Part shown: positions 11,901-22,189 of the stretch, piece after piece | Layout: every line of letters begins with the position of its first letter | Position numbering within the stretch: the first letter of the stretch is position 1 | From: Owenia fusiformis | Lineage: Eukaryota; Annelida; Polychaeta; Sabellida; Oweniidae | Assembly (NCBI GenBank): GCA_903813345.2 | Contig: CAIIXF020000010.1 | Span: 18,239,181-18,303,180 of the forward strand | Reading direction: 5' to 3' | Length of the DNA stretch: 64,000 bases | Program-made: the position numbers and the translations under genes | The notes under the pieces: generated by a model | Databases searched by the model: none | The model's input: only the letters and a program-made list of their open reading frames with translations | Told to the model about the DNA's origin: nothing

Positions 11901-14900
11901 CAACTCATTTATATAGAAATTAATACCACACACCTGGCTACCAGAAACATAACTGTTTTCCTGGCCTATTAAATGTATAGTAATACTCCTTGTTATTTTA
12001 TTCTTTTCTAATCATTGAAAATTTTGTTTGTACAGTTTGAGTTTACACACAATTTTCAGGTGCGAAGTCAGAAAGTGGTGCGACCTGATACTAGAAGCCA
12101 GAGATATTCAGTAGAAGACCTACCCCACCCTAATTCTCTCAAACAAAAGTATGTATAATTCAAAGAAGTCTACCCTTAAGTTATAATCTTGCTTTACCAA
12201 GAATTGTTTTTTTTTGTATCCATTCATGAATGCACATTTCATTGTAATGTACAGATACAGAATATACAGAATCCTGCTTTTGCAAAATGTTTTACATTGG
12301 TTTAGAATGTCCATAGTGTATTAGAGGAGACCTATTAATATAGATTGATAAAATATTCATGTTTATATGACAGAAATGACTCTGATAAATTCTGGATTAA
12401 TATAACACCATTTTGAATGACTCCTCAGTTGATCATAAAAATAGCACTCAAACCTTGATATCTATCAATGCAGTTCATTTTCACTGATTTTATGAGTGCA
12501 GTTTCTGGTGAATAAATGCTCATGGTCAAAATACAGACTGGACTAAAAATGGAATTAGGGCAAGATTATGCTAAGATCTGTGGAGTTAATTTTAATTATC
12601 TTTACCTAGATTTAAGGTGTAGCTCTTCAGAGAGAAATGGTTTGATATAGCATGTTTGGTGTACATTTTAAGCATTGGGCATTGCTGCTATTTTATCTTA
12701 ATAATTTCACTCTTGAGAATTTGAAATTGTATTCTGCAGTATTTTATATTCAGACAACTTTGACATATGTGCACACAGTTTTATGAATTGTCTGTTTGAC
12801 ACTGAGGTGAAGGCCATAAAGGCTTTTTTGTAGTTGGGCAGAGAATCGTTAGAGTAAATCCAAGCTGAACACCTTTGCTACCTCAAATAATGTACCATTT
12901 GTAAGGTGTTCCACCTGCAGAGGTTCATTTTACATTAAGTTAATGGTTTATAGGATGTGAAAAGTGTTCCATTTACTATACAGAGATGTTCCACTTACTT
13001 AATGATTCTTATTTCAGTATTTATACCTATTTAAAGGGAGACAATCAGCTACATTCAAAATTTCTCATCCTGAAATATTTTGTTTGTGAGTGGATACACA
13101 TACAAATATATATAAATATATATAATAATATAATTCTGGATAGTTCAAAATTCAAAATACATTTTTTGAACCAGTCAGTCAACCCCAAAATCAACTCAAA
13201 ATTAATTTTTCACCAATATTAATCTTGTCATAAAATCAAAAATCGACACCTAATTTTAGGTGTTTGCTTAAGATTGTTAGTTGTAGACTTTTGGTTTCTT
13301 TTGATCATCATTTTATATAGAAATTCTCACGAAGACCAATACCTTCAGGCCATTCCACATTTTGCACGCTTATCAACTTATGTTATTGCGGCTAACAAAG
13401 CCAGCTTGAGTTTTGGATGAATAAATATTATTTTCACTCTATTTTCTTCTCAAGAATCCATCACTGTCAATATTTCACTTAAGATAGAATCAGGAGAAAA
13501 TCAAATCAAACCAAGTCTTTACCTTACAGGAATTATCTCTCACATCAATCTTACTTGCTTTCTTATATGAATTCCACTATTTTATGATAAACACATGTCC
13601 AGTGAGAGTGTAAAATATTTATTTAGATCAGAAAACTAAAATCTGTTTTCATATTTCCATTGCCTTTCCTCTTTTGTGAACGTTTACAGAATTCTCTGTT
13701 AGGGTAGTGCTCTATTGATCCCTCATAGAAACACTGTCCACTAGCATTAGAATGTAAATCTCCCCAGCCTAAAAGTAATTTGGCAATGCACCAACATAAA
13801 AATTCTAATTGCACCCTGTTGAAAATCCATTTGCACCCAATTGATAATTTTGATTATTTTGAAAATGGATGCATTTTAATCAATGTTTATGAACATTTAT
13901 ATTGGTCGGAGAACAAAAGGTGAAATACAGTATAGTTGAGAAAAATACTTAGGAGAACACTCAGATCACATCATTATAAATGCATGTTGTTATGAAAGTC
14001 TTACTTTTATATCTTATGTACACTTTTAAAAAGGTGTGTTGCTTTATACCGTATGTAAAAAGACACAATATTTATGGTGGCCATTTTGGAAGTTTTGTAG
14101 ATAAATCCTGTCATCACAATTCCAGGAAATCCACTTAATGGATTTACTTCCAATTCTTACACATGTCTATTACATGGTAAGAAGTTCTACAGCTGATTAA
14201 CATTTTGGCAGCCATCTTGCATTCTGGCAGCCATTTTGGAAGTTTTTAGATAAATCCTGTCATCACAATTCTAGGAAAAACACTCAACGGATTTACTTCA
14301 AATTCTTACACATGTTACTACTGCTGATTAACTTTTCATTTGCCATCTTGCTTTTGGGGTCAACAAGCCCACATTGCTATGATATAGGTATTGTTCACCC
14401 TGTACCTTGTTGCATTCTGGTAAGCCACTATCCCAACCTCTTTCTTTAATCCCCTGGATCAATTTTTTGGGACAAATCTTGGTACAGCAATTCATTTTTT
14501 ATTTATCTAAATTACAATTCTTGTGTTAAAGATGCCAATTTTATGACAAAATTAATAGTTAGCTGAATTGTAAAACTTGTAAAACTTTATTCAGTATTTG
14601 TTTTGAAAATCATCCCAAAATGTTGCTTAATCATTCAATCATTCAAAAATTATGTCTAGTATAGTACTAGTATATACTGTACAGTAGTCTATAAGTATTA
14701 TGAACATACTTAACTGGAATTATCCTTTTTACCTCCCTTTAATTTTTGCTTGCAGTTCTTCATCTCTGAAAGAAATATTAGTTTTAATCTCATAGATTTG
14801 AAAATGCAAGTTTGAAGTGTGAATTCCAATATTTTGGTTAGTTCATTGTATCACCGTCATACGTGTATTCGCATTGTGAAATCTGTTCAAACAATTTGAC

Positions 14901-17900
14901 TTTCAAAAAATAGGAACCCTCTGCATCAAAGTATATTTTTAATCAAAAGGCGTATTCTACGAACAAAGATAGTAGTCATGGTTGACAGTGATTTATTTCT
15001 ACAACAAATGATACCATTTCCTGCCTATCTAAGGAGGTCGCTGATTGCTTCTTGTTTCTGATGAAAAATGAACTGACTTTTGGTGTTCAAGTCATTTCAG
15101 TATACTGTGAGATATAAATCCTGCACTATTATAATAAGAGCTCTGGCTGGTACCTAATATGCAATATTCCAGTATCCTAGCTTCCCTTAGATGTCATTTC
15201 CATGGTAACCTGTTTCTTAACAAAAAAATACATGTGCATCATGTAACATGTCATTCCAAGGAAGATACATATAACATGTCATTCCAAAGGAGGATACATG
15301 TAACATGTTATTATTCCAAAGGAGGATACATGTAACATGTTATTCCAAGGAGGATATGTGTAACATGTTATTCCAAGGAGGATATATGTAACACGTTATT
15401 CCAAGGAGGATATATGTAACATGTTATTCCAAGGAGGATACATATAACATGTCATTCCAACGGAGGATACATGTAACATGTTATTCCAACGGAGGATACA
15501 TGTAACATGTTATTATTCCAAAGGAGGATACATGTAACATGTTATTCCAAGGAGGATATGTGTAACATGTTATTCCAAGGAGGATATATGTAACACGTTA
15601 TTCCAAGGAGGATATATGTAACATGTTATTCCAAGGAGGATATATGTAACATGTTATTATTCCAAGGAGATTGCATGTAACATGTTATTCTAAGGAGGAT
15701 ACACGTAACATGTTAATCTAAGGAGGATACATGTAACATGTTATTCCAAGGAGGATATATGTAACATGTTATTCGCAGGAGGATATATGTAACATGTTAT
15801 TCCAAGGAGGATATATGTGACATGTTATTATTCCAAGGGGATTGCATGTATAGAGATTATCCTATATGAGGTTCAGGATATTGGGATTATCCCGAGGCCA
15901 ATATAATATATTTGCCCGAGGGCCGCAGGTCCCGAGGGAAAATATATTATATTGGCCAAGGGATAATCCAAATATCCTGAACCGACTATAGGATAATATG
16001 TTTATCCCATACCAATCTTGGTCATCTGGTTCACATTGTTCAATCGTGGAAATATTTTAGAATATTCACGTCCAGTTTTGTTTTCTTGGCCGTGGGCGGA
16101 CTTTCCTGTTCTCTCAAATATTCCCACATTTATTTTCTCGAATTTTTGATTGATTAAGTGAATGCTCCTTCCCTTTTTATCTTGAAAAAGTGCTATATTG
16201 TCGTCGTCTTGTGCTGTTGGGCGGGTGTGCGGGCGGGCGGCACATAAACAGTCTTGTCATCATATTTCCAGGATAACTGCTTACCTGTTCAACTTGAAAT
16301 TTTTACAGATGCAAGAGCAGACTAGTACCAAGATCTGATTAGGTTAAGGGCATGCTGGGTAAACTATGTGGCGGCCATTTTGAATTTTTCAACAAATCTT
16401 GTCATCAAAATTCCAGGAAAACCACTTATCTGTTCAACTTGAAATTTTTACAGATGCAAGAGCAGACTATTGCCAAGATCTGATTAGGTTTTGGGTATGC
16501 TGGCTGAATTACATGGTGGCCATTTTGAATTTTTCAATTTGGCGGCCATTTTGAATTTTTCAACTTGCTCCAAATTGACCAAATTTTTTTTAAAAACATT
16601 TACAAGTTCTCAGAAGTTCAAATCTGACCTTAGATTTCAGATTTGACCTTTCATTCACCTTCAGTGACCTTGAAAAGGTCAAAAAAGTTGATTTTCTAAA
16701 TTGATATTTTGGATTTAAATTTAGGTCAGCTTAATTACAAAATACCGACTGACGTCTGAAAAAGTGAAACTTTCAAGGTCGAAGGTCAAGGTCATTAAAC
16801 TAGGTCACAAATGATGTTATCCAAGTTTCTCAAAGTTTGAGACTACAAATCAATTCTTGTCATCAAAATTCCAAGAAAACTGCTAACCTGTTCAACTTGA
16901 AATTTTTACACATGCAATAGCAGACTAGTGCCAAGATCTGATTAGGTTAGGGGCATGCTGGGTAAACTACTTGGCGGCCATTTTGAATTTTTCAACAAAT
17001 CTTGTCATCAAAATTCCAGGAAAACCACTTATCCGTTCAACTTGAAATTTTTACAGATGCAAGAGCAGACTATTGTCAAGATCTGATTAGGTTTTGGGTA
17101 TGCTGGCTGAATTACATGGTGGCCATTTTGAATTTTTCAATTTGGTGGCCATTTTGAATTTTTCAACTTGCTCCAACTTGACCAAATTTATTTTTTAAAA
17201 ACATCTACAAGTTCTCAGAAGTTCAAATCTGACCTTAGATTTCAGATTTGACCTTTCGTTGACCTTCAGTGACCTTGAAAAGGTCAAAAATTTGATTTTC
17301 TAAATTGATATTTTGGATTTAAATTAAGGTCAGCTTAATTACAAAACTCCTACTGAGGTCTGAAAAAGTGAAATTTTCAAGGTCGAAGGTCATCAAATTA
17401 GGTCACAAACAATGTTATCTAAATTTTCCCAAAGTTCAAGACTACAAATAAATTCTTGTCATCAAAATTGCAGGAAAACGGCTAACCGCTCAACTTGAAA
17501 TGTTTACAGATGCAAGAGCAGACTAGTGCCAAGGTCTGATTAGGTTTTGGCCATGCTGGGTAAATTGCATGGTGGCCAGTTTGCTCTTCAAAGTGCGATA
17601 TTTATCACTGTGTGTCTATCAAACAGATCCAGATTGTCTGTGTTTTCTCCATTGTCGTTTACAGTCATTACGCGAACGTTACACATTATGAACAAATATG
17701 CGAGCGGCGATTATGACGTAGCGGGCAGATATACTATATCTGCCCGCTCGGAGCGGGACGTAAAGCTATATCTGCCCGGTGATGAAAATATAAGTTTTTA
17801 CAAACTGGCTTTATGTACCTGTAACACGTCCAAGTATGGGATAAAACATGTTATTCTAAGGAGGATGTATGTAACATGTTATTGCAAGAAGGATACATGT

Positions 17901-20900
17901 AACATGTTATTCCAAGGAGGATATATGTAACATGTTATTCCAAGGAGGATATATGTAACATGTAGTTATTCCAAGGAGATTGCATGTAACATGTTATTCT
18001 AAGGAGGATACATGTACCATGTTATTGCAAGGAGGATACATGTTATATGTTATTCCACAGAGGATAAATGTAACATGTTATTCCAATGAGGATACACGTA
18101 ACATGTTATTCCAAGGAGGATACATGTAACATGTTATTCCAAGGAGGATACATGTAACATGAGGGAACATGTAACATTTTATGCCAGAGAGGGTAGAAGT
18201 ACAAGATGTCATTTCACTAAAGTACATTATATTCTTGTTATGATTATTTCAGGAAAGGAAGCAGGAGCAAGAAGCAACCAAAGAGAGGTCAGTGTGGTAT
18301 GGACCTTGCTGGGTACATCTCAAGACTTAACCAGAAGCAGTCAAACTGGTAAACCTTAAAACCTTATATATTAAACCTTAAAACCTTATATATTAAACCT
18401 TAAAACCTCATATATTAAACCTTAAAACCTCATATATTGCATAAGCTTACTACTATTACTTGTAGTTTTAATGAGTAGTTTTATCATATTTTTTAATGTT
18501 TTGATATTAGCTTTGTTTGGTTTGACACTTGAAGGTAATGCCTCAGTCAAATTTGACTGTTGCAATCGTATGGTGGCCATAGCGTCCCAAAATCGACAGA
18601 AATATACAGCATAAAATATAGGGATAAGCATTACCAAATATAGTTTCATATATAGATTTTGTGAATCTATGGCCACCATACGCCCTCCATAGAGCAAATG
18701 TGACTGAGGCATTAGCAATACTTCTTATGTATATATTCAGTATTTTCATGGTCATATTTTGCTTGTATAATCGTGATCAAGGCAGAGCAGCTCTCATTTG
18801 TTGTACTGGATAAACACAAATGTATTTCATGTTTAAGGTATGACACAGATGGGCCAAGTACTCAGTCAATTAACAGGCATTGTTCGGTGTACGCTACAAA
18901 CAGTTCAACAGACCATGACCCTAGTGCAGTGTATGACACAAACATTTCAACAGACTACTACCCTCCCTCAGTGTATGCCATAAACAGTTCAACAGGCCAT
19001 CACAGTAGCATGAATGGTAATGCAGATCTGTCACAGTTATTTAACAGTTATCCACAGTCTTATCAATCCCACTCTGAACATTGTGAAGATGATATGAAAA
19101 TGTGGTATCCAGGGACGACCACTGGTGTTGGAAAGCGATCTTGGGTTCCATCTGGAGAAAGAGAATATGGGGTGTACCCAAGGTCAATACCTCAAAACCA
19201 ACATGAAATGAAACACCGGATTTAAGAAACAAAAGATATTAGTTGAGGATATATTTGATGAAAAGTCTCAAATGAATACTTTTGAGCAGAATTCTAACAA
19301 TGCTACTACTAGGAACCTGGAGTATCTCCAAAAATACTCAGAAAATCCTAGATCCCATACTTTACAAGATGTAACCCCCATATTGCCCCATGGATTACAA
19401 CATGAGACCCCCACTCTGTATGGCCAAACTGCTGGGTACACTCCCCTTAACTCGAGGCCTCTGTCAGGTGGTAAAAAACACTATGCAAACTCAGCATTCA
19501 GACCCAAGGAATTATTTCAAGGGCAGGTTGAACACAATGGTGCTATTAGTAAACAAACTGATCTCAGTGAAGGGTTTCAATATACACCTCGAGAAAGGAA
19601 ACGAAGCTTTCATTCGGCAGGAGATCACAGCAAAAGTAGCTTTAATGTAACTTATGAAGACACTCGGGAAAATGCTGCAACTACAGAGGGACCAACTCAA
19701 ACATTTGATCTCAGGATTCAGCCCTTCAGGATGAATTATCTTACAAATGTAAGTATATTATTCAACATTATCCTTCTACATGATAAAATACAATCCTATG
19801 AATGTAAGTACATGTACAATATTATCCTACTACATGATATTATCTTACAAATGAAAGTATATGTACACTATTATACTACTACATTATACAAATAGTGACT
19901 GCCATTGAGGGAGAGCGATATTGTAAATTATTTCCCCGAGGAAATATTCTTTAAAATGTACATTATAGAGGATATTCCCAAGGGAAAATCATTTACACTG
20001 TTGCTCGAAATTAGGCAGTCACTATTTGTTTTATTATATACCCTACACCGACTCTTGTCCCGTTTCCTCCGCGAAGGCCAAAACGGCTTAGAAAGCCCCC
20101 TCCCCTGGTCCATTGTTAGCATTATAAGCTGTGACGTCATTATATGCTCAACAGAAATTTTTTCCTAAGAAATTTCTGAGACTCTCACTTGACAAATTCA
20201 ATCGTGTTTAACACTTGAAATGGATTATCATAACATTGAAATTACACAGACTTATTGAGCTTAGGGAACTTTATCCACGTTGCTTATATTGTATCGTTTA
20301 CTTACGTCTATCATGGTGAACGGAGTTGATTTGTGTTTGTGCTCATCCTCCATTTTTGTGTTTTTCGTCTGCGCAGTGATGATGCGCAGATGTTTCCAAG
20401 GGTAATAGAAGTTGCAATCGTGACGTCAGCGGGCAATAGTTCAAATGTATATTCCCGCTTCTTACATTTGAGGAAATATAACTTTCGAAGGGAAATAGTA
20501 AATCTGTTTCGGAACACGTGACTATGTATTGACCAATCAGGATTAGTGTTACATATTGGGTATATAATAAAATACAATATTACCCTACAAAGTAAGTACA
20601 TGTACAATATTGTCCTGTACATTGTATTATGACAATAGAGATATACAGAATATACAACATTTTTCGAGAATGTACAATTCTTTTAAAAATGTTAAAAAGT
20701 GAATATGATTGTTTGGTACTTCCTTTGAATTAGATAACATGTAAACTTAAATATCAACTACATTGACTAAGATAACACACCGCTATGACATTTCTCCACA
20801 TACCCTCAACTCCCATTATTATAACAACCATAACTTTTGAGACAATATCACTCTACTATACCTAAAACCTAGAAATGCATAAGATACATTGTTTGTCTAA

Positions 20901-21687
20901 TTGTATTGTTTAGTATATTTTTGAAAGTGCCTTAGTAACGTCTAACATTCAACCGATAAATCATTAATAAGGAACAAACAAATAAAAACAAATACATAAT
21001 CATTACTAATAAGCCAAATAGGTTGCTCATGAACACCAAATGCAAGGTATAGTAGAGTGTATATAACATGACAGTTGCTGGATGTAGAGTTATATAATGT
21101 CTAAAAATTAGATCATTTGTTTGTGTATATTCCAAGAAAATCGTTATGTATCTCTTACAAATATATTTCTAGGGTGCATCAAGCTCCCTCTATCCTTACC
21201 CAAGAGAAGCAGATGATGCCCCAAGTAGGATCACAACACAGCAGGTGAGAATGCCCACCTTGTTTTATTTTACAACTAAAACTTGATTAAGATCATATGA
21301 TTGAAAAACAAGCAGCAATCCAGTTTTAGATGTTAAACTGCAATCCAGTTTAGTGTTGTTTTAGATGTTAAACCACAAGTGTTGCAAATGTTGTAAAAAG
21401 TGTGTCCTCATTTAAATGAAAGATTCATTGTTAAGTTCTTATTTGCACAGTAATTACCAGTACAATAATTATTATGTATATAGCAACATCTACTCAATGC
21501 CAAAGAAGGGCATGATCAATCAAATGATTCCTTACAAATATTTATCACATCCTTGGGTGCTATCCTGGGATATCTCCCAAAGGAACATGTTCCTGTATCT
21601 TGTGATGTAAATGTATCTGTAATTATGTGCATTAAACATATATATAATTTTACCATTGTTTTGTAGATGTCTCCTAGTTATCCATAG
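5983..21687 (+). CDS. Unrecognised multi-exon protein gene (partial, 5' end not found)
   Basis: Candidate coding exons: 5983-6028, 12060-12148, 14756-14780, 18253-18287, 18838-19748, 21173-21244 and 21667-21687 (stop TAG). Most have good acceptors and donors, and phases agree throughout. The first two junctions read GMVRSQKVVRPDTRS and the micro-exon gives NSSSLKEIL before ERKQEQEATKER. The large exon is polar and low in hydrophobics, with three copies of a VYxxNxSTxxxPS-type repeat near its start (SVYATNSSTDH, AVYDTNISTDY, SVYAINSSTGH). The C-terminus ends ITTQQMSPSYP. Inside the large exon the frame changes by one between 19212 and 19222: the first frame stops at 19223-19225, while the second has its last upstream stop at 19209-19211. 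An intron cannot explain this, so it is either an assembly indel or a broken allele. The donor after the micro-exon (GTTTTA) is weak. No family is recognised; the protein looks disordered. A possible poly(A) signal is AATAAA at 22162-22167. The last three exons are the best supported. Confidence 0.5.
6135..8090. repeat. 27-bp minisatellite, split by a Helitron
   Basis: Repeats of ATTGATATTTGGGACATCCT + GTATGTG run from about 6135 to 6423 and resume at 7761 to about 8090. The unit is 27 bp, so several frames stay open on both strands and translate to repeats such as MSQISITYR. These are not genes. The array lies just 3' of the candidate exon 5983-6028. Confidence 0.85.
6424..7760 (+). mobile_element. 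Non-autonomous Helitron, copy 1 (1337 bp)
   Basis: The 5' end is TCCCATCGAACGAAGTTCG preceded by A (6423). The 3' end is a small hairpin (ACGC-TTTG-GCGT), then TGCCATTGTTCTGG (CTRR type), followed by T (7761). TC start, 3' hairpin, CTRR end and A|T insertion site are the Helitron hallmarks. After the 5' end comes a TCCG/TACG microsatellite (about 6464-6564), then six to seven tandem core units of 132-148 bp. The units are anchored by CTCGAAAAGTAGTGGAGCG and end in palindromic GGCGGCCATTTT blocks (anchors near 6871, 7003, 7149, 7284, 7432, 7567). No Rep/helicase gene is present. The structure resembles the bivalve pearl elements. Confidence 0.8.
8466..8640. repeat. Fold-back repeat
   Basis: ACATTGGTGAATTCGTACAA (from 8488) pairs with the reverse complement of TTGTACGATCCTAGGATTTT-side sequence ending AATTCACCAAATGTT at 8632. 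The arms are about 33 bp around an AT-rich centre. It is probably a small MITE; no target duplication was identified. Confidence 0.5.
8641..9520. other. Non-coding sequence upstream of the EF-hand gene
   Basis: AT-rich, with no exon or repeat recognised. It is probably intron of the surrounding candidate gene and proximal upstream sequence of the EF-hand gene. Confidence 0.35.
9528..9535 (+). promoter_or_regulatory. TATA box of the EF-hand gene
   Basis: TATATAAG lies about 31 bp upstream of an initiator-like TCACTTT (9557-9563, A at 9559). A good splice donor (CAAG|GTAAGT at 9637) follows about 78 bp after that A. The combination defines a likely core promoter and a non-coding first exon. 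Confidence 0.55.
9559..9636 (+). other. Predicted 5' UTR exon of the EF-hand gene
   Basis: It starts at the initiator-like A at 9559 and ends at CTCAAG|GTAAGT. The next acceptor is TTTATTTATAG at 9895-9905, and the ATG follows 8 nt into the next exon. This is inference from promoter spacing and splice signals. Confidence 0.45.
9914..10775 (+). CDS. Secreted Cys-rich / EF-hand precursor, 143 aa
   Basis: Two coding exons, 9914-10274 and 10705-10775, join in the middle of the second EF-hand (A|AC gives Asn). Residues 1-21 are a signal peptide (MKVAVAFLLLAVVATLQTSDA). Residues 22-66 are strongly basic with six cysteines (41, 45, 49, 55, 59, 63). Residues 67-70, RKRR followed by S, form a furin-type site. 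Two canonical EF-hand loops follow, DLNKDGALTLEE (87-98) and DKDNNGKVDIDE (118-129), with an acidic tail. The protein should enter the secretory pathway and bind calcium. Processing at RKRR would release a 45-residue cationic Cys-rich peptide from an acidic EF-hand part. Mussel mytimycin precursors share this order (signal, Cys-rich antifungal peptide, EF-hand extension), but the cysteine pattern here is not one I recognise. It could also be a shell-matrix or plasma calcium-binding protein. The gene sits in an intron of the surrounding candidate gene, on the same strand. Confidence 0.9.
11126..11135 (+). other. Poly(A) signals of the EF-hand gene
   Basis: Overlapping AATAAA hexamers at 11126-11131 and 11130-11135 lie about 350 nt after the stop at 10773-10775. 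They mark the likely 3' end near 11155. Confidence 0.6.
14050..14350. repeat. Two tandem units of about 150 bp, Helitron-core-like
   Basis: TGGCAGCCATTTTGGAAGTTT, then TAAATCCTGTCATCACAATT and GGATTTACTTCAAATTCTTA, occur twice. This resembles the GGCCATTTT-bearing core modules at 16360-17600 and in the Helitrons. No ends could be identified. Confidence 0.55.
15231..15849. repeat. 28-bp minisatellite, left part
   Basis: About 22 units of CCAAGGAGGATACATGTAAC + ATGTTATT, with occasional TTATT slippage variants and TTGCATGTA variants. The array breaks at TTGCATGTA (about 15849) and resumes at about 17845 with ACATGTTATTCTAAGG, the natural continuation of that same variant unit. Confidence 0.85.
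15850..17844. mobile_element. Composite repeat insertion inside the minisatellite
   Basis: The left part (about 15853-16000) is a long hairpin. One arm runs ATTATCCTATAT, then GGTTCAGGATATTGGGATTATCC, then GGCCAATATAATATATTT; the other arm returns the complement, with CCCGAGGGCCGCAGGTCCCGAGGG at the tip. From about 16000 to 17840 a second layer has ends TTTATCCCATAC and GTATGGGATAAA. Inside it, a unit of about 600 bp is present twice (about 16260-16855 and 16856-17470) with the GGCGGCCATTTTGAA and CTTGCTCCAA-TTGACC modules. Near the right end is GCGGGCAGATATACTATATC with its palindromic partner. No transposase is seen. Exact ends of each layer are uncertain. Confidence 0.6.
17845..18178. repeat. 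28-bp minisatellite, right part
   Basis: About 12 further units of the 28-bp AGGAGGATACATGTAACATG-type repeat found at 15231-15849, continuing after the insertion. Confidence 0.8.
18352..18442. repeat. 22-bp tandem repeat, four units
   Basis: AACCTTAAAACCTTATATATTA-type units, with CCTTATATATT changing to CCTCATATATT, lie just 3' of the 35-nt exon 18253-18287. Confidence 0.7.
18538..18712. mobile_element. Small TIR element (MITE) with TA target, 175 bp
   Basis: Ends are ATGCCTCAGTCA and TGACTGAGGCAT, flanked by TA on both sides (18536-18537 and 18713-18714). A second internal inverted pair is CGTATGGTGGCCATAG / CTATGGCCACCATACG. There is no coding capacity. TA target duplication fits Tc1/mariner- or ISL2EU-type mobilisation; the family is not assigned. 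Confidence 0.7.
19886..20572. mobile_element. Fold-back / TIR element between exons of the unrecognised gene
   Basis: CAAATAGTGACTGCC (19890-19904) is inverted at 20014-20028. TTTTATTATATACCC (20029-20043) is inverted as GGGTATATAATAAAA at 20558-20572. The body is GC-richer than its surroundings and carries TGACGTCA near 20132 and 20421, ACACGTGACT near 20515 and GACCAATCAGG near 20531. No coding capacity is evident. It could be one element with nested inverted repeats or two adjacent ones. Confidence 0.55.
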
Positions 21688-22189
21688 AATGGAAGTGACC
21701 AGACCAAGATCTTACTGAGCACTGTAAGAGGCAATGGCAAATTGAACCAGGGTGCCAGATTGAGGAATGGTTGGCATTATGATATAATATAATATTATTA
21801 GAGATTGAGTGTATATTGATGCCACAAAGTTAGCATTGATTGACTGAAATACAGAGTCATAAATGATCTAGTAACATTGACTGAAATGTGGAGTTATTCA
21901 AAAAGCAGGGATTGACTGAAAAACAGCAACATCAAATGTCAGCGATGGTCGACTGAAATATGGAGTCATTAAATGTAAAAAGAAATAAGCGATCATCGAC
22001 ATAAAATATTGGTATTACTGTTACAAGCTGTGACACTATTGGTGTATCTGTAATATTCATGATAACAGATATTGTTCCAGTATTTACAAAATCATAACAC
22101 TGATAAACAAATAATTGAGGTTTTCACTTAATATATATGAGGTTGAGAAGTTTTAGGTTGTAATAAATTTGCTAAGAATAGGCCTAGTC

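Noticed and set aside
17547-17930. 127-codon open frame on the plus strand
   Set aside because: It crosses the edge of the composite repeat into the 28-bp minisatellite and shows no domain.
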